From the NCBI GenBank assembly GCA_017483945.1, contig JAFUUE010000027.1:1-34840 (forward strand): 34,840 bases of DNA. The letters run 5' to 3'. This DNA is from Paludibacteraceae bacterium. GTDB taxonomy: Bacteria > Bacteroidota > Bacteroidia > Bacteroidales > Paludibacteraceae. Shown one piece after another: positions 1-10,455 of this stretch. Within the stretch, counting starts at the first letter, position 1, and each line of letters opens with the position of its first letter. Position numbers and translations under genes: made by a program. The notes beneath the pieces are model-generated. The model did not search any database, was not told the origin of the DNA, and worked only from the letters and a program-made list of their open reading frames with translations.

Positions 1-118
1 AACTTTGCGCAATTTTCCGTACATATTGATTCGCGGGTCGTCAGAAACCCCCTGTAGAGACGGTACAACAATGAAACAACCACTAATTAACCCTAATATT
101 AACTTAATTCCAAAACGT
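1..118 (+). promoter_or_regulatory. Leader of the giant adhesin gene; possible promoter -7 box cut by the window edge
   Basis: The first seven bases, AACTTTG, would complete a Bacteroidota -7 box (TAnnTTTG) if the base just outside the window is T. The -33 box would lie outside. That would give a 5' leader of roughly 105 nt before the ATG at 119. The stretch is AT-rich and shows no convincing ribosome binding site. Speculative because half the element is not visible. Confidence 0.25.
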
Positions 119-3100
119 ATGAGAAATTTTACTCAGAAATTGGCATTCCTGCTCATCACTTTGCTGTGTTGTAGCGGAATGTACGTACGTGCCGAGGAGT
201 TGACTGTAGCGGATGGAACCTATTCATCGAACTCTTATGTTCCGGTGTATGGTTCATGGACAGATAACCCTCAGCATACCCAATGTATTTATCCGGAGGA
301 GATGCTGGAAGATATGGTGGGTGGTTCAATTTCGTCTCTGAAGTTTTACATTGCGTCGGCGAGTACCAAAACGAGTTGGAGGACCGGACTTGGTTCATTC
401 AATGTGGGTTTGGCAATGACGGCGCAAAGCAGTTTGTCTAGTTCATGGGCTTCTGATGAATTGACGATTGTGTATTCAGGTGCTTTAGATGCTTCAGGGA
501 CGGAAATGCTAATTACCTTCGCGACACCTTTTGTGTACGAAGGAGGTAATTTGCTGTTAGATGTACAGTTGCCTCAGGCAACGATATTCGAGTCGGCCTC
601 TTTCTATAGTGTGGAGAAATCAAACGCTTCTCGTTATTGCTATGGTTCCAGTTGTTCCGGTTCGTCTTATGGCTATCTTCCGAAGGCTACCTTTACGTAC
701 GAGCCGGGGGCAGGTGTCTGTCGTCGTCCGGTGAACCTGCAAGTGAGCAACGAGGGCTTCGACTACACCTTCTCATGGGAGGCCGGTGGTGAGGAGACGC
801 AGTGGCAATACCTCTGTATTCCTGCTTCCGAGACACCGAACTGGGAAGGCGTTGAGCCTGTCAGCGAGTTGTCTGCTTCTGCGGCGGGTCTGACCCCCAA
901 CACGGCCTACAAGTTCTACGTGCGCAGCTATTGCGGCGAGGGCGAGGGCATGCAGAGCGGCGCTGTTTCTACCTCCTTCCGCACCGAGTGCGCGGCGGTT
1001 AGCGCGTTCCCCTGGAACTACGGCTTCGAGGAGGACCAACTCTACTGCTTCATCGTGGGTAATGCACAGAGCGCCAGCACTTCTTATATCCCCGCGCTCA
1101 ACACGTCGGCGGCTAAGGACGGCAGCAAGGGTCTGCAGCTGTATGCGTATAAGAGCTCTTATACCAATGCGGACAGCTCCTATGTCATCCTGCCCGAGAT
1201 GAACTTCCTCGACGGCTCTGTGCAGCGGCATCCCCTGCTCTTCCATGCGAAGAACTACAGCACTTCCACTTCCTACTACGACTCGCTGCTCATCGGCGTG
1301 GTGTCCGACAAGGACGATATCCATACCTTCGAGTTGGTGAAGAAAGTGGGCGTCACGGGCAGTTGGGACTTCTATGAGGTCTCCTTCGCCGGTTTCGACG
1401 GACAGGAGCCTTCTTATTCGTATATCGCCATCATGGCCGTTGTTAATCCCTCGGCTTCCGGCGACCGCAACGGACGTATCTATATTGACAACCTGGGTGT
1501 CGGCACGTGTGCTTCGGCTACCGGGTTGCAGGTGGCTGACATCACCTCCTCTTCCGCCAAGCTCCGTTGGGACAAGGCCGAGGGCGGTGAGCCTTATGTG
1601 ATTTGTGTACGCGAGGGCGAGGAGCCCGACTGGGATGGTGAAGAACTCGCGGGTGACGGCTATGCCGACTTCAGCGAGGACTACGACCAGGCTATGGCCG
1701 AGGGGCTGGAGCCCAACACCAACTATGTGTTCTATATCAAGATGAACTGCGGTGACGCGGGCGAGAGCCTTGTGCGCTCGGTGGCATTCCGCACGGAGTG
1801 CAGCGTGATTGCGTCGCTGCCGTGGACGGACAGCTTCGAGGATGCGCAGACCGGTGGGTATGTGATGCCGTATTGCTGGGAGCGCATAGGCTATGTGAGT
1901 GGTTCGAGTACCTATCCGTATGCCTATAATTATTCGTATTCGGCATTTGACGGCAGCAAGTCCCTCTATTTCTATGGCGGTGTGACCGGCACAAGCGAGC
2001 AGGTGGCTATCCTGCCTGCGTTGGACGAGTCGATAGCCATCAACAGCCTGCAGTTGTCGTTCATGTACAAGCAGGCGTCTATATCTGCAAATTACGGCCA
2101 TCTGGAGGTCGGTACGCTCCATTACAGCGAGTCGGACACCGTCTTCACTGCTGTTGCTGCGTTGGACAAGGTTGCCGACTATACGTTGGCTGAGGTGCTG
2201 CTGACGGGTGCGCCTGCTGATGCGGACGCTATCGCTATCCGCTTCATCGGCGGCACGGGCAGCGGCACTTCTGCTTATGTGGACTCTGTCGTGCTGGCTG
2301 CCGCTCCGGCTTGTCCTGCACTGAAGGCACTGCGCGTGAGCGACGTACAGCGTCGTAGCATCTCTGTGGAGCTGTCCCCGAAGGATGGCGTGGCCGTGGG
2401 TAACAGCCAGTTGCTCATCGTCGATCCCGCTTCGCTCAGCCTCTCTGCTCCGTCAGACCTGACAGACGAACAACTGGAGGGCTATGCAAGCAACTTCGTG
2501 CTGCTGGAGGGCGAGACCTCGCACACCTTCGACCACCTCGACCGCAACACTACCTATTATATATACGCACGCGCGTATTGCGAAGGCGAGGCTGCCACAC
2601 CGTGGCTCTCCGTTGAGGCTAAAACGCTGGATTTGCTTGAATGCGGGGAAAAAGACCCTACAGGTGTAGGAACAGCATTGACTTCTTTGATTAATACTTC
2701 ATGGGGCTGTACCTATTCACAGACTATCTATACAGCGGCCGAACTGCAGGCACTTGGCTATCAGGCCGGTACTATTAATTCGGTGTCGTTCTATTATAAT
2801 AGTAGCTCCTCTTATTTATCGAAGACGCAGTCTGTCTATATAGGAACGACCGATTCGGCTACCTTTAGCGGCTATACTGCAGACGACTTTATTGGTGGTC
2901 TTACACTGGTATATGGACCGACCTTGAACACGTTCCAAAGCGGATGGCGTACCTATGAGTTCTCCACTCCGTTTGTATGGGACGGTGTAAGCAATATCGT
3001 TATCGGTTTGCTCACGAACTCTGCTACCTCTTCCTCATCCAATTGGGGAACGTATGGTACAAGTTCGACAGATGTACGCACCATCTATCGTTACCGGGAT

Positions 3101-6100
3101 AATACGCCGATTGATATTACGGACTTGAGTGCGGTGTCTAATGGTAGTTCTTCTTCCGTTCTGCCGAATGCGAAGTTCGGTCTCTGCGTTGCCGGCAATC
3201 CCTGCCCCGCAGTGGCAGAGGCGTCGTTCGAGCGTATCGAGGAGGGCACGACTAAGGTGGCAATCCACTGGTCGGCAGCTGAGGGCGATTACCTGAGCGG
3301 CTACGAGGTGTTCGTGAGTGACACCGCTGTTGTGGACTTCGAGGCAGTGCCTGCCGAGGCTGTTATTGCCAATGAGAGCAGTGCTTTGAGTCATACCTTC
3401 GAGGGGCTGACGCCTAAGCATCCGTACTACGCCTACGTGCGTGCCGTCTGCCAGGCAGAGGCGCATGACGAAGGCATGTCCGGCTGGGTAGAGGTGGCGT
3501 TCACTACGCTGGCTGACTGTCCGGCCGTGGTGGACCTCGACGCCGAACTGACGGCACTCAACGTCATCGATGCCCATTGGAGCAAGGCCAAGGCCGAGCA
3601 GGAGGAGACCTTCTTCTACATCCTCTCTACCGAGGCACTCGACCATGAGGGCATAGAGGCCGCTACGCCTGTGGAAGCAGACTCCGTCGGTGTACATCTG
3701 GACGGACTGCTCTATGACCAGGACTACTATATCTATGTCGGCAGCAAGTGCGGCGAGGATGTGTCCGACTACGACACCGTCCATGTCAAGACCCTGCCTG
3801 CTTGCCAGCCCGTGGAGAATATCGCCGCCAGCCGTCTGCAGCATAACCTCATCGAGCTGACGTGGGCAAGTGCGACCTTCGCGGTGGAGGATCAGTGGGC
3901 TGTCCGCCTGACCGACGCCGAGGGTAACGCCGTTGAGGGTGCTTCGGTGGTTGTCAGCGAGCGCAAGGCACTGTTCATCGGCCTGCAGCCCGAGACCGCC
4001 TACAAGGCATATGTCCAGGCTGTCTGCGGCGAGGAACTGAGTGCTGCCGAGGCAGAGTTCGACTTCACCACCGAGGCACAGCCTGCTGCAGAGGCGAAGA
4101 TTGGCGAAGGAACAGCAACAACGTCTTATTATCCCTCCCATGCCCACTATAACTATAGTTTGACCGAGCAGATTTATACCGCAGAAGAGATTGGACGGTC
4201 GGGACAAATATTGTCTCTCACGTTCTATAATGGAGGGTCGAATGTGGTAACTCGCGACTTGACTATCTACCTGAAGGCTACAGAGAAGTCATCCTTCAGC
4301 AGTAATTCGGATTGGGAGGCGGTAAGCGTAGCCGATTTGGTATTCTCCGGTAGTGTCACGATGCTTGCTAACGGAGCTACTCTAATTACGTTGACCACTC
4401 CGTTCCAATATGATGGTACGAGCAATCTGGTATTGGTTGTAGATGATAATACGGCCAATTATTCTTCTACCTATCCCGGTTATTTGACCTATTATGTTGG
4501 TAGTACGAATCAGACCATCTATTATTACTCGGATGGAACTAATCTCGATCCGCTGAATTCCTTAACGGCATCCGGATATCGTAGCACCTCGAAGAACCAG
4601 ATTGCGTTCGGTTTTGAGGCGAAGGCATGTTCTGACGTGACCAAGCTGGCTGTCAGCGATATTAAGGCCTTCACGGCTAAGCTGAGCTGGGAGCCGATGG
4701 GTAGCGAGACGGCTTGGCGCACTATCATGAGCGACACCGCTATCGTGGACTTCACGGCACTGGCTGCCGAGGACACCGTGGTGGTTAGTCAGCTGGTACT
4801 CAATGCAACGAACCTGACCGCCGAGGCGGAGCACTTCTTCTACATACAGCCTGTATGCGAAGGTGCCGAGGGATGGAAGAGCATCAGCTTCACGACGATT
4901 CCGTCCTGTCTGGCTCCGACGAGTGCCGCAGTGGATCGCCAGAGCATCACCGCGCACACCGCAACCATCAGTTGGGCTGACCCCAACGAGGAGCCTGCCG
5001 GGCAATATATTATCGCCTATGGTCCTTCCGCAAGCTTCGACTTGGAGAACCCGGAGACCTACCTGACCAAGACCGTGGACGCTTCGCCCTGCGTGCTGAC
5101 CGAACTGGCAGCCGACGCGTCGTTCAAGGCAGCCGTGATGGCCAACTGCGGCGGCAGCGACCCCAGCCACTTCAGTAATGTTGTGTCCTTCTCGACTATC
5201 GAGTCCTGCTTCGCCGCCGGCCGTCCCGCCGTGCTGGACAGCAGTCTGAGCACCACGGGCGCTACGCTCTACTGGGTTGACTCGCGCAAGGCCGAGCAAG
5301 GCCACTATATCCTGATCTACGGCATCACCGACTCGCTCGACTTGGACGACCCGGAGACCTATGTATCAGTGGCTGTGGCTGACACCGCCTACGTACTCGA
5401 AGGCCTGACGCCCAACACCTCCTACACCGCGCTCGTCCGCACCGACTGCGGCAGCGAGGGCGTGTCTCGCAACTCCAACAGACTGTCCTTCATGACCGAG
5501 TGTGAGGTGGTGACCGAGTTCCCGTGGTCCGAGAACTTTGAGGGCTATGCGTCCTATCCGACTAATACCCGCTGGTCTGACAACTGCTGGGTTAATGTGC
5601 AGCATACGGTCGGTACCGGCACCAGCGGTTCGTCTAACCTGGGCTTCCGTATCTATACTTCTGCCATGGGCGGTAACGAGTCTGTCAAACTGGCTCTGCC
5701 GGATATGAAGGCCGGTGAGAAGACCCTGCTCGCACTGCCGGAGATGAATATCCCCGAGGCGAACGCCTACGAGTTCTTCATCAGTGTCTATCGTAATGCG
5801 ACCGGTGAGAGCTATCAGCAGGAGGGCGTACGTATCTACGTCAGCCCCGAAGCGTCGGTCGATAATGTGAATGCACAGGAGTTGGGCTTCATCAGCCGCA
5901 ACATCAATGTCAAGGACCTCGACCACGGTATCGACGCCGAGGCGGAGTCAGGCTGGTACACCTACCAGTTCACCATCCCCATGAGCGGTCTGTGCCACAT
6001 CATCGTGCTGGGCGAGAGTCAGTACGGCAGTTCGACCTATATGGATAACTTCCTGGTACGTGCTATCCCCGATTGCAAGGAGCCTGTCGGCATCATTGCC

Positions 6101-9100
6101 TCCGAGGAGGACCTCCAGGCCCGGAGCGCCCGTATCGTATGGCAGGCCGGCGGCGAGGAGACGCGGTTCCAGTATGTAGTCCTGCCTCAGGGCGAGGAGT
6201 TGGGCGACGAGCCCGCTTGGGTGCTCGTGAACGAGCCTGCAGCCGAGCTCGAGGACCTCACCCCGAACACCGCGTATGACATCTACGTCCGCGCTTACTG
6301 CGGCGAAGACCTGCAGAGCGAGCCGCGTATGGGCGCCTCCTTCCGCACCGCTTGCGCGGCTGTACCGCTGCCCTATGCATACGGATTCGAGGAAGGACTC
6401 TACTGCTACACCGTAGGTAATATGCAGAGCAAGAGCTCTTCCTATATCCCCTACTTGTCTTCCTCTGCTAAGCATGACGGCCAGTACGGATTGTATATCA
6501 GTGCATCCTATAGTACCGGCACCTATGGAACCCACGCTGACAGCGCGTATGTCATACTGCCCGAGTTCGAACTCGGCGACGAGGATGCTATCCGCAACTA
6601 CTCCATCTCGCTCTACGCCAAGGCTACGAGCACCACAAATACTTATAGCGCTTACAACGAGCACTTGCTCATCGGCGTGGTGGAGACACCGGACAGCGCG
6701 GGTATGGCTTCGTTCGTAAAGGTGGCTGACGTGACGCTGACGACCACGATGAATCAGTACGAGCTGCCGCTCGCCGCATACCAAGGCCAGGGCAAGTATA
6801 TCGCGCTGCTGGCTGTTGCTCCGCAGAGCACCCTGAGCAGCCGTTACGGCTCGTTCTACGTGGATGACATCAACGTATTCCGTACGCCCGCTTGCCAGCC
6901 GTTGGCTTCTGTCTCCGTAAGCAATATCGAGCGTCGGTCGATGACCGTCACTCTGCATGCGAAGAACGGCCAGTCGCTGGGCAGCAACTACGAACTCGTA
7001 TGCGCTACCGCAGCGCTCAGCGATGAGCAACTGGAGGCAGCCGATAAGATTCAAGTGGTCGATACCAACGCCTACGCACTGACCGGCCTGGAGCGCGATA
7101 CCCGCTACTACATCTACGTCCGCGCTAACTGTGGCGAGGATGGCAACAGCACATGGGTAAGCACCGAGGCTAAGACCAAGGCACTGGAGGACTGCGACGT
7201 TGTTACTATCGGCACAGGTGACTCTAAAGGTTACTACTTCCCGCTTAATAACTTCTATAACTACTCCTACACGCAGCAAATCTTTGATGCGGCAGAAGTA
7301 GGTTCGGAGGGTACTATCTCGCAGGTATCCTTCCGGTATGCATATTCGACGGACATGGCCCAGGCTACCGAGGTGTCTATCTATATGGGACATACGACCA
7401 AGAGCGAGTTCGCTTCTACGTCGGATTGGGTTCCGTTTGCAGACCTGACATTGGTTTATCAGGGTGCGTTGAATTGTACGCAGGGTTGGAATGACTTCGT
7501 ACTGACCACTCCGTTTGAGTATAACGGTACGGACAATCTGGTATTGGCTGTCAATGACAACCTGTACGGGTATGATGGACAGTCTTATACCTTCTATTAT
7601 ACTTCGGGTACACAGTATAAGTCGTTGTACTACTATAGTGATGGCAGTCCTTGCCCGGCATCCTCTCCTATAGCCGGCTACAGAAGTCAGAGCCGTAACA
7701 ATGTCCGCTTCAGTGTATGCGCTCCCGGTGCTCCTTGCCCCGTTGTGACGAACGTGCAGGCCGAACTGGTCGGCGCCGGTGCACACGAGGCGAAGGTCAG
7801 CTGGACCGCGCCCACCAATGTGGACTACCTGAGCGGCTATGAGTTGCTCTTCAGCACCGAGGCCGTGACCGACTTCGACGCCGTAGCACCCGAGGCCATC
7901 AAGACTCTTGCTATCGGCACCGAGGAGTACGTCACCAACGAACTCGAGGCCTCTACCGACTACTACATCTATGTACGCGCTGTCTGCATGGCCGAGGAGC
8001 ACAACGACGGCAAGTCCGACTGGGCCGTGGCTACCATCGCTACCCTGGCCGACTGCCCCGCTGTCGTATCGCTCAGCAATGAGGTGACCGGCCTCAACGT
8101 GGCTGACATCGCATGGGATGTGGTGAACGCGGCACAAGACACCGCCTTCGTCTATGTCCTCTCTGACGTCGAACTGGACGATGAGGCACTGGCTGCGGCT
8201 ACGATGCAGGAAGTGGACTCCCTCGGACTCCACCTCACCGGACTCAACTACGAGCAGGACTACTACCTCTATGTAGCAAGCCATTGCGGCGAGGATATAT
8301 CCGTGTTCGAGATGACGCACTTCACTACACTGCCCGAGTGCCAACCCGTGGTTAACCTGCAGGCACAGCCTGCACACAACATGGTGACACTCACCTGGGA
8401 AAGCGCACAGTTCGCTGAGGAGACTCAGTGGGAGGCCGGTATCGTCGGCATGGACAACACCGTCCTTGTCAGCGAGCGCACGGCTCAGTTCATCGGACTG
8501 GAAGCCGAGACCGACTACCAGGCCTTTGTACGACCCGTCTGCTCCGAGACACTGACCGGTGGCGAGACCGTACTTGACTTCACCACTGCTGCCGCACCGG
8601 ATGGCTGCATCCAGATTGGTACAGGCACTTATTTAAACAACTCCGTTCCGTTCGCCAGCTACTACCACAACAGCTATAGCCAGCAACTCTATACGGCGGC
8701 AGAGATTGAACAAGGTGCCGGTACGATTAGGTCGATTGCCTTCGGCTATGGTGCGACGATGTCAACCACACGTAATATCACAGTCTATATGGCCAACACA
8801 ACCGTCGGGACACTGTCGTCTTATGTGACCGAAGACCTCGTAGAGGTATATTCGGCTAAGAATACAGAGTTTAGCGGTGACGGCATGGTTAATCTGCCTT
8901 TGGATAATGCCTTTGACTATACCGGTGGTAATCTCGTCGTGGCTGTCTATATGAACTATGATGCAGCGGAGACCTCTTATAGTTCTACGTCACGGTTCTA
9001 TACCTCCTCTATCAGCGGTATGTGCCTCTATGAGGTTAACGACGTGACGGCTAAGGATACATTGCATATCGCGGATGCTGTTCCTGTCACAGGCAAGACT

Positions 9101-10369
9101 CCGTCAGTTCAGTCCTCTCGTCCGAACATCCGCTTCTGCTTCGAGCCGAAGGCTTGTCTCGATGTGAAGAACCTCGCCGTTAGCGACATCACCAAGCACA
9201 GCGCCAAGGTATCATGGATACCGATGGGCAATGAGTCGGCATGGAACGTGGTCATCAGCGAGAGCGAAATCAGCGACTTCACAGGCGTTGCGTCCGAGGA
9301 AGTGGATTTCATCAACCACGTCTTCGACCAACTGACCGCAGGCATAGAGTACCACGTCTATGTACAGCCCGTCTGCGACGGCGCCGACTGGAAGCACATC
9401 AGCTTCATCACCGAGGCCTCCTGTCTGGGCGTGACGAACCTCGCGGCTGAGGCTGTGACGGAATCCGGCGCACGTATCACGTGGACCGACCCGAACGCCG
9501 AGCCCGCCGGCAGCTACACCGTGGCTTACGGCCCCGCCGAGAGCTTCGACCTGAACGATGCCGCTACCTTCGCTACCGTGCAGAGCGCTAACCTCTTCGC
9601 TAACCTCAGCGACCTGGAGCCCCTGACCACCTACAGCTATGCTGTCATGGCAGACTGCGGTACAGCGGACGCCACTGACCCGAGCGATTACAGCGCAGTG
9701 GCTCAGTTCACCACCCGGTGCGGAGCTATCACCACACTGCCGTGGAGTGAGGACTTCGAGGACCTGACGGCGCAGACTATCCCGCAATGCTGGGACAACA
9801 GTGCATCCGCTTCCCCCACTGCCTCCGGCAGCAACTCCTGGTATGTATGGGGCGTATATAGCAAGAACGACAACCAGATGCTGCGCATGTACAATTGGTA
9901 CGTAAGTGAAGGCACTGCTCTCATCAATACGCCGCTTATCCAACTGCCGAATGCGGAATGTGAGTTCACCTTCAACTATGCAAACCAAGCAAATTGCGGC
10001 GCATTCGAGGTACGTATCTCCGTGGACGGCGGCGAGTTCACTTCGCTCAAGTCCTACGCTGAGAGCGGCTCGACCGATAAAGAAGTTGTGGGCACATGGC
10101 TGCCGGATACTATCGCTCTGGCTGACTATGCCGGTCATATGATCCAGCTGCAGTTCTTCGCAACGGCTAACTATAGCTCGGGATCTATCTTCGTGGACAA
10201 CGTGCGTGTAGCACTCGTCGGCGACGATACAACTACCGGACTCAATGCCTACAGCGCAGACAAGGAGCAGGCTGTCAAACTCATCATCGACGGCAAACTC
10301 TTCATCCTGCGCAACGGCCTCTGGTACGACGCTACCGGCCGCCGCATCGAAGAACCCCTCCGCAAGTAA
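119..10369 (+). CDS. Giant secreted multidomain adhesin-like protein (FN3 / jelly-roll / third module), 3,416 aa
   Basis: No enzymatic motif is seen; the protein looks like a surface or secreted scaffold. The ATG at 119 gives a good signal peptide (MRNFTQKLAFLLITLLCC, then cleavage near VRA-EE); an ATG at 71 would only lengthen the n-region. Three domain types alternate. About 16 fibronectin type III-like domains have a 'Y(I/V)YVRAYCGE'-type strand and end in Cys. Five jelly-roll domains, like MAM or cleaved-adhesin domains, open with 'LPW..(G/N/S)FE' and end near 'YVDN/YIDN' (about 1003-1506, 1807-2313, 5506-6073, 6355-6890, 9720-10230). Five copies of another module have an 'IGTGT...YSYTQQIYTAAE(L/I)' core (about 200-718, 2641-3208, 4087-4630, 7190-7740, 8600-9155). 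The C-terminus has 'KLIIDGKLFILRNG' and 'YDATGRRI', resembling Bacteroidales C-terminal sorting tails rather than the classical type A domain. Export by T9SS and an adhesive role are inferences; the ligand is unknown. Confidence 0.85.
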   Translation: MRNFTQKLAFLLITLLCCSGMYVRAEELTVADGTYSSNSYVPVYGSWTDNPQHTQCIYPEEMLEDMVGGSISSLKFYIASASTKTSWRTGLGSFNVGLAMTAQSSLSSSWASDELTIVYSGALDASGTEMLITFATPFVYEGGNLLLDVQLPQATIFESASFYSVEKSNASRYCYGSSCSGSSYGYLPKATFTYEPGAGVCRRPVNLQVSNEGFDYTFSWEAGGEETQWQYLCIPASETPNWEGVEPVSELSASAAGLTPNTAYKFYVRSYCGEGEGMQSGAVSTSFRTECAAVSAFPWNYGFEEDQLYCFIVGNAQSASTSYIPALNTSAAKDGSKGLQLYAYKSSYTNADSSYVILPEMNFLDGSVQRHPLLFHAKNYSTSTSYYDSLLIGVVSDKDDIHTFELVKKVGVTGSWDFYEVSFAGFDGQEPSYSYIAIMAVVNPSASGDRNGRIYIDNLGVGTCASATGLQVADITSSSAKLRWDKAEGGEPYVICVREGEEPDWDGEELAGDGYADFSEDYDQAMAEGLEPNTNYVFYIKMNCGDAGESLVRSVAFRTECSVIASLPWTDSFEDAQTGGYVMPYCWERIGYVSGSSTYPYAYNYSYSAFDGSKSLYFYGGVTGTSEQVAILPALDESIAINSLQLSFMYKQASISANYGHLEVGTLHYSESDTVFTAVAALDKVADYTLAEVLLTGAPADADAIAIRFIGGTGSGTSAYVDSVVLAAAPACPALKALRVSDVQRRSISVELSPKDGVAVGNSQLLIVDPASLSLSAPSDLTDEQLEGYASNFVLLEGETSHTFDHLDRNTTYYIYARAYCEGEAATPWLSVEAKTLDLLECGEKDPTGVGTALTSLINTSWGCTYSQTIYTAAELQALGYQAGTINSVSFYYNSSSSYLSKTQSVYIGTTDSATFSGYTADDFIGGLTLVYGPTLNTFQSGWRTYEFSTPFVWDGVSNIVIGLLTNSATSSSSNWGTYGTSSTDVRTIYRYRDNTPIDITDLSAVSNGSSSSVLPNAKFGLCVAGNPCPAVAEASFERIEEGTTKVAIHWSAAEGDYLSGYEVFVSDTAVVDFEAVPAEAVIANESSALSHTFEGLTPKHPYYAYVRAVCQAEAHDEGMSGWVEVAFTTLADCPAVVDLDAELTALNVIDAHWSKAKAEQEETFFYILSTEALDHEGIEAATPVEADSVGVHLDGLLYDQDYYIYVGSKCGEDVSDYDTVHVKTLPACQPVENIAASRLQHNLIELTWASATFAVEDQWAVRLTDAEGNAVEGASVVVSERKALFIGLQPETAYKAYVQAVCGEELSAAEAEFDFTTEAQPAAEAKIGEGTATTSYYPSHAHYNYSLTEQIYTAEEIGRSGQILSLTFYNGGSNVVTRDLTIYLKATEKSSFSSNSDWEAVSVADLVFSGSVTMLANGATLITLTTPFQYDGTSNLVLVVDDNTANYSSTYPGYLTYYVGSTNQTIYYYSDGTNLDPLNSLTASGYRSTSKNQIAFGFEAKACSDVTKLAVSDIKAFTAKLSWEPMGSETAWRTIMSDTAIVDFTALAAEDTVVVSQLVLNATNLTAEAEHFFYIQPVCEGAEGWKSISFTTIPSCLAPTSAAVDRQSITAHTATISWADPNEEPAGQYIIAYGPSASFDLENPETYLTKTVDASPCVLTELAADASFKAAVMANCGGSDPSHFSNVVSFSTIESCFAAGRPAVLDSSLSTTGATLYWVDSRKAEQGHYILIYGITDSLDLDDPETYVSVAVADTAYVLEGLTPNTSYTALVRTDCGSEGVSRNSNRLSFMTECEVVTEFPWSENFEGYASYPTNTRWSDNCWVNVQHTVGTGTSGSSNLGFRIYTSAMGGNESVKLALPDMKAGEKTLLALPEMNIPEANAYEFFISVYRNATGESYQQEGVRIYVSPEASVDNVNAQELGFISRNINVKDLDHGIDAEAESGWYTYQFTIPMSGLCHIIVLGESQYGSSTYMDNFLVRAIPDCKEPVGIIASEEDLQARSARIVWQAGGEETRFQYVVLPQGEELGDEPAWVLVNEPAAELEDLTPNTAYDIYVRAYCGEDLQSEPRMGASFRTACAAVPLPYAYGFEEGLYCYTVGNMQSKSSSYIPYLSSSAKHDGQYGLYISASYSTGTYGTHADSAYVILPEFELGDEDAIRNYSISLYAKATSTTNTYSAYNEHLLIGVVETPDSAGMASFVKVADVTLTTTMNQYELPLAAYQGQGKYIALLAVAPQSTLSSRYGSFYVDDINVFRTPACQPLASVSVSNIERRSMTVTLHAKNGQSLGSNYELVCATAALSDEQLEAADKIQVVDTNAYALTGLERDTRYYIYVRANCGEDGNSTWVSTEAKTKALEDCDVVTIGTGDSKGYYFPLNNFYNYSYTQQIFDAAEVGSEGTISQVSFRYAYSTDMAQATEVSIYMGHTTKSEFASTSDWVPFADLTLVYQGALNCTQGWNDFVLTTPFEYNGTDNLVLAVNDNLYGYDGQSYTFYYTSGTQYKSLYYYSDGSPCPASSPIAGYRSQSRNNVRFSVCAPGAPCPVVTNVQAELVGAGAHEAKVSWTAPTNVDYLSGYELLFSTEAVTDFDAVAPEAIKTLAIGTEEYVTNELEASTDYYIYVRAVCMAEEHNDGKSDWAVATIATLADCPAVVSLSNEVTGLNVADIAWDVVNAAQDTAFVYVLSDVELDDEALAAATMQEVDSLGLHLTGLNYEQDYYLYVASHCGEDISVFEMTHFTTLPECQPVVNLQAQPAHNMVTLTWESAQFAEETQWEAGIVGMDNTVLVSERTAQFIGLEAETDYQAFVRPVCSETLTGGETVLDFTTAAAPDGCIQIGTGTYLNNSVPFASYYHNSYSQQLYTAAEIEQGAGTIRSIAFGYGATMSTTRNITVYMANTTVGTLSSYVTEDLVEVYSAKNTEFSGDGMVNLPLDNAFDYTGGNLVVAVYMNYDAAETSYSSTSRFYTSSISGMCLYEVNDVTAKDTLHIADAVPVTGKTPSVQSSRPNIRFCFEPKACLDVKNLAVSDITKHSAKVSWIPMGNESAWNVVISESEISDFTGVASEEVDFINHVFDQLTAGIEYHVYVQPVCDGADWKHISFITEASCLGVTNLAAEAVTESGARITWTDPNAEPAGSYTVAYGPAESFDLNDAATFATVQSANLFANLSDLEPLTTYSYAVMADCGTADATDPSDYSAVAQFTTRCGAITTLPWSEDFEDLTAQTIPQCWDNSASASPTASGSNSWYVWGVYSKNDNQMLRMYNWYVSEGTALINTPLIQLPNAECEFTFNYANQANCGAFEVRISVDGGEFTSLKSYAESGSTDKEVVGTWLPDTIALADYAGHMIQLQFFATANYSSGSIFVDNVRVALVGDDTTTGLNAYSADKEQAVKLIIDGKLFILRNGLWYDATGRRIEEPLRK

Positions 10370-10399
10370 GCACGCGCTAACCACCGCAAGGTGAATACA

Positions 10400-10432
10400 A
10401 CAACAGGGCTGCCCGCTGGGCAGCCCTGTTGT
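10400..10432 (+). terminator. Strong hairpin terminator after the giant adhesin gene
   Basis: A perfect 15-bp stem (10400-10414 with 10418-10432, ACAACAGGGCTGCCC on the left) closes a 3-nt loop GCT, 31 nt after the stop codon. The downstream sequence CGTCTCTGTTGCTTC is only moderately T-rich, so it is a good hairpin but not a textbook intrinsic terminator. Confidence 0.7.
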
Positions 10433-10455
10433 CGTCTCTGTTGCTTCGGGTGCCC

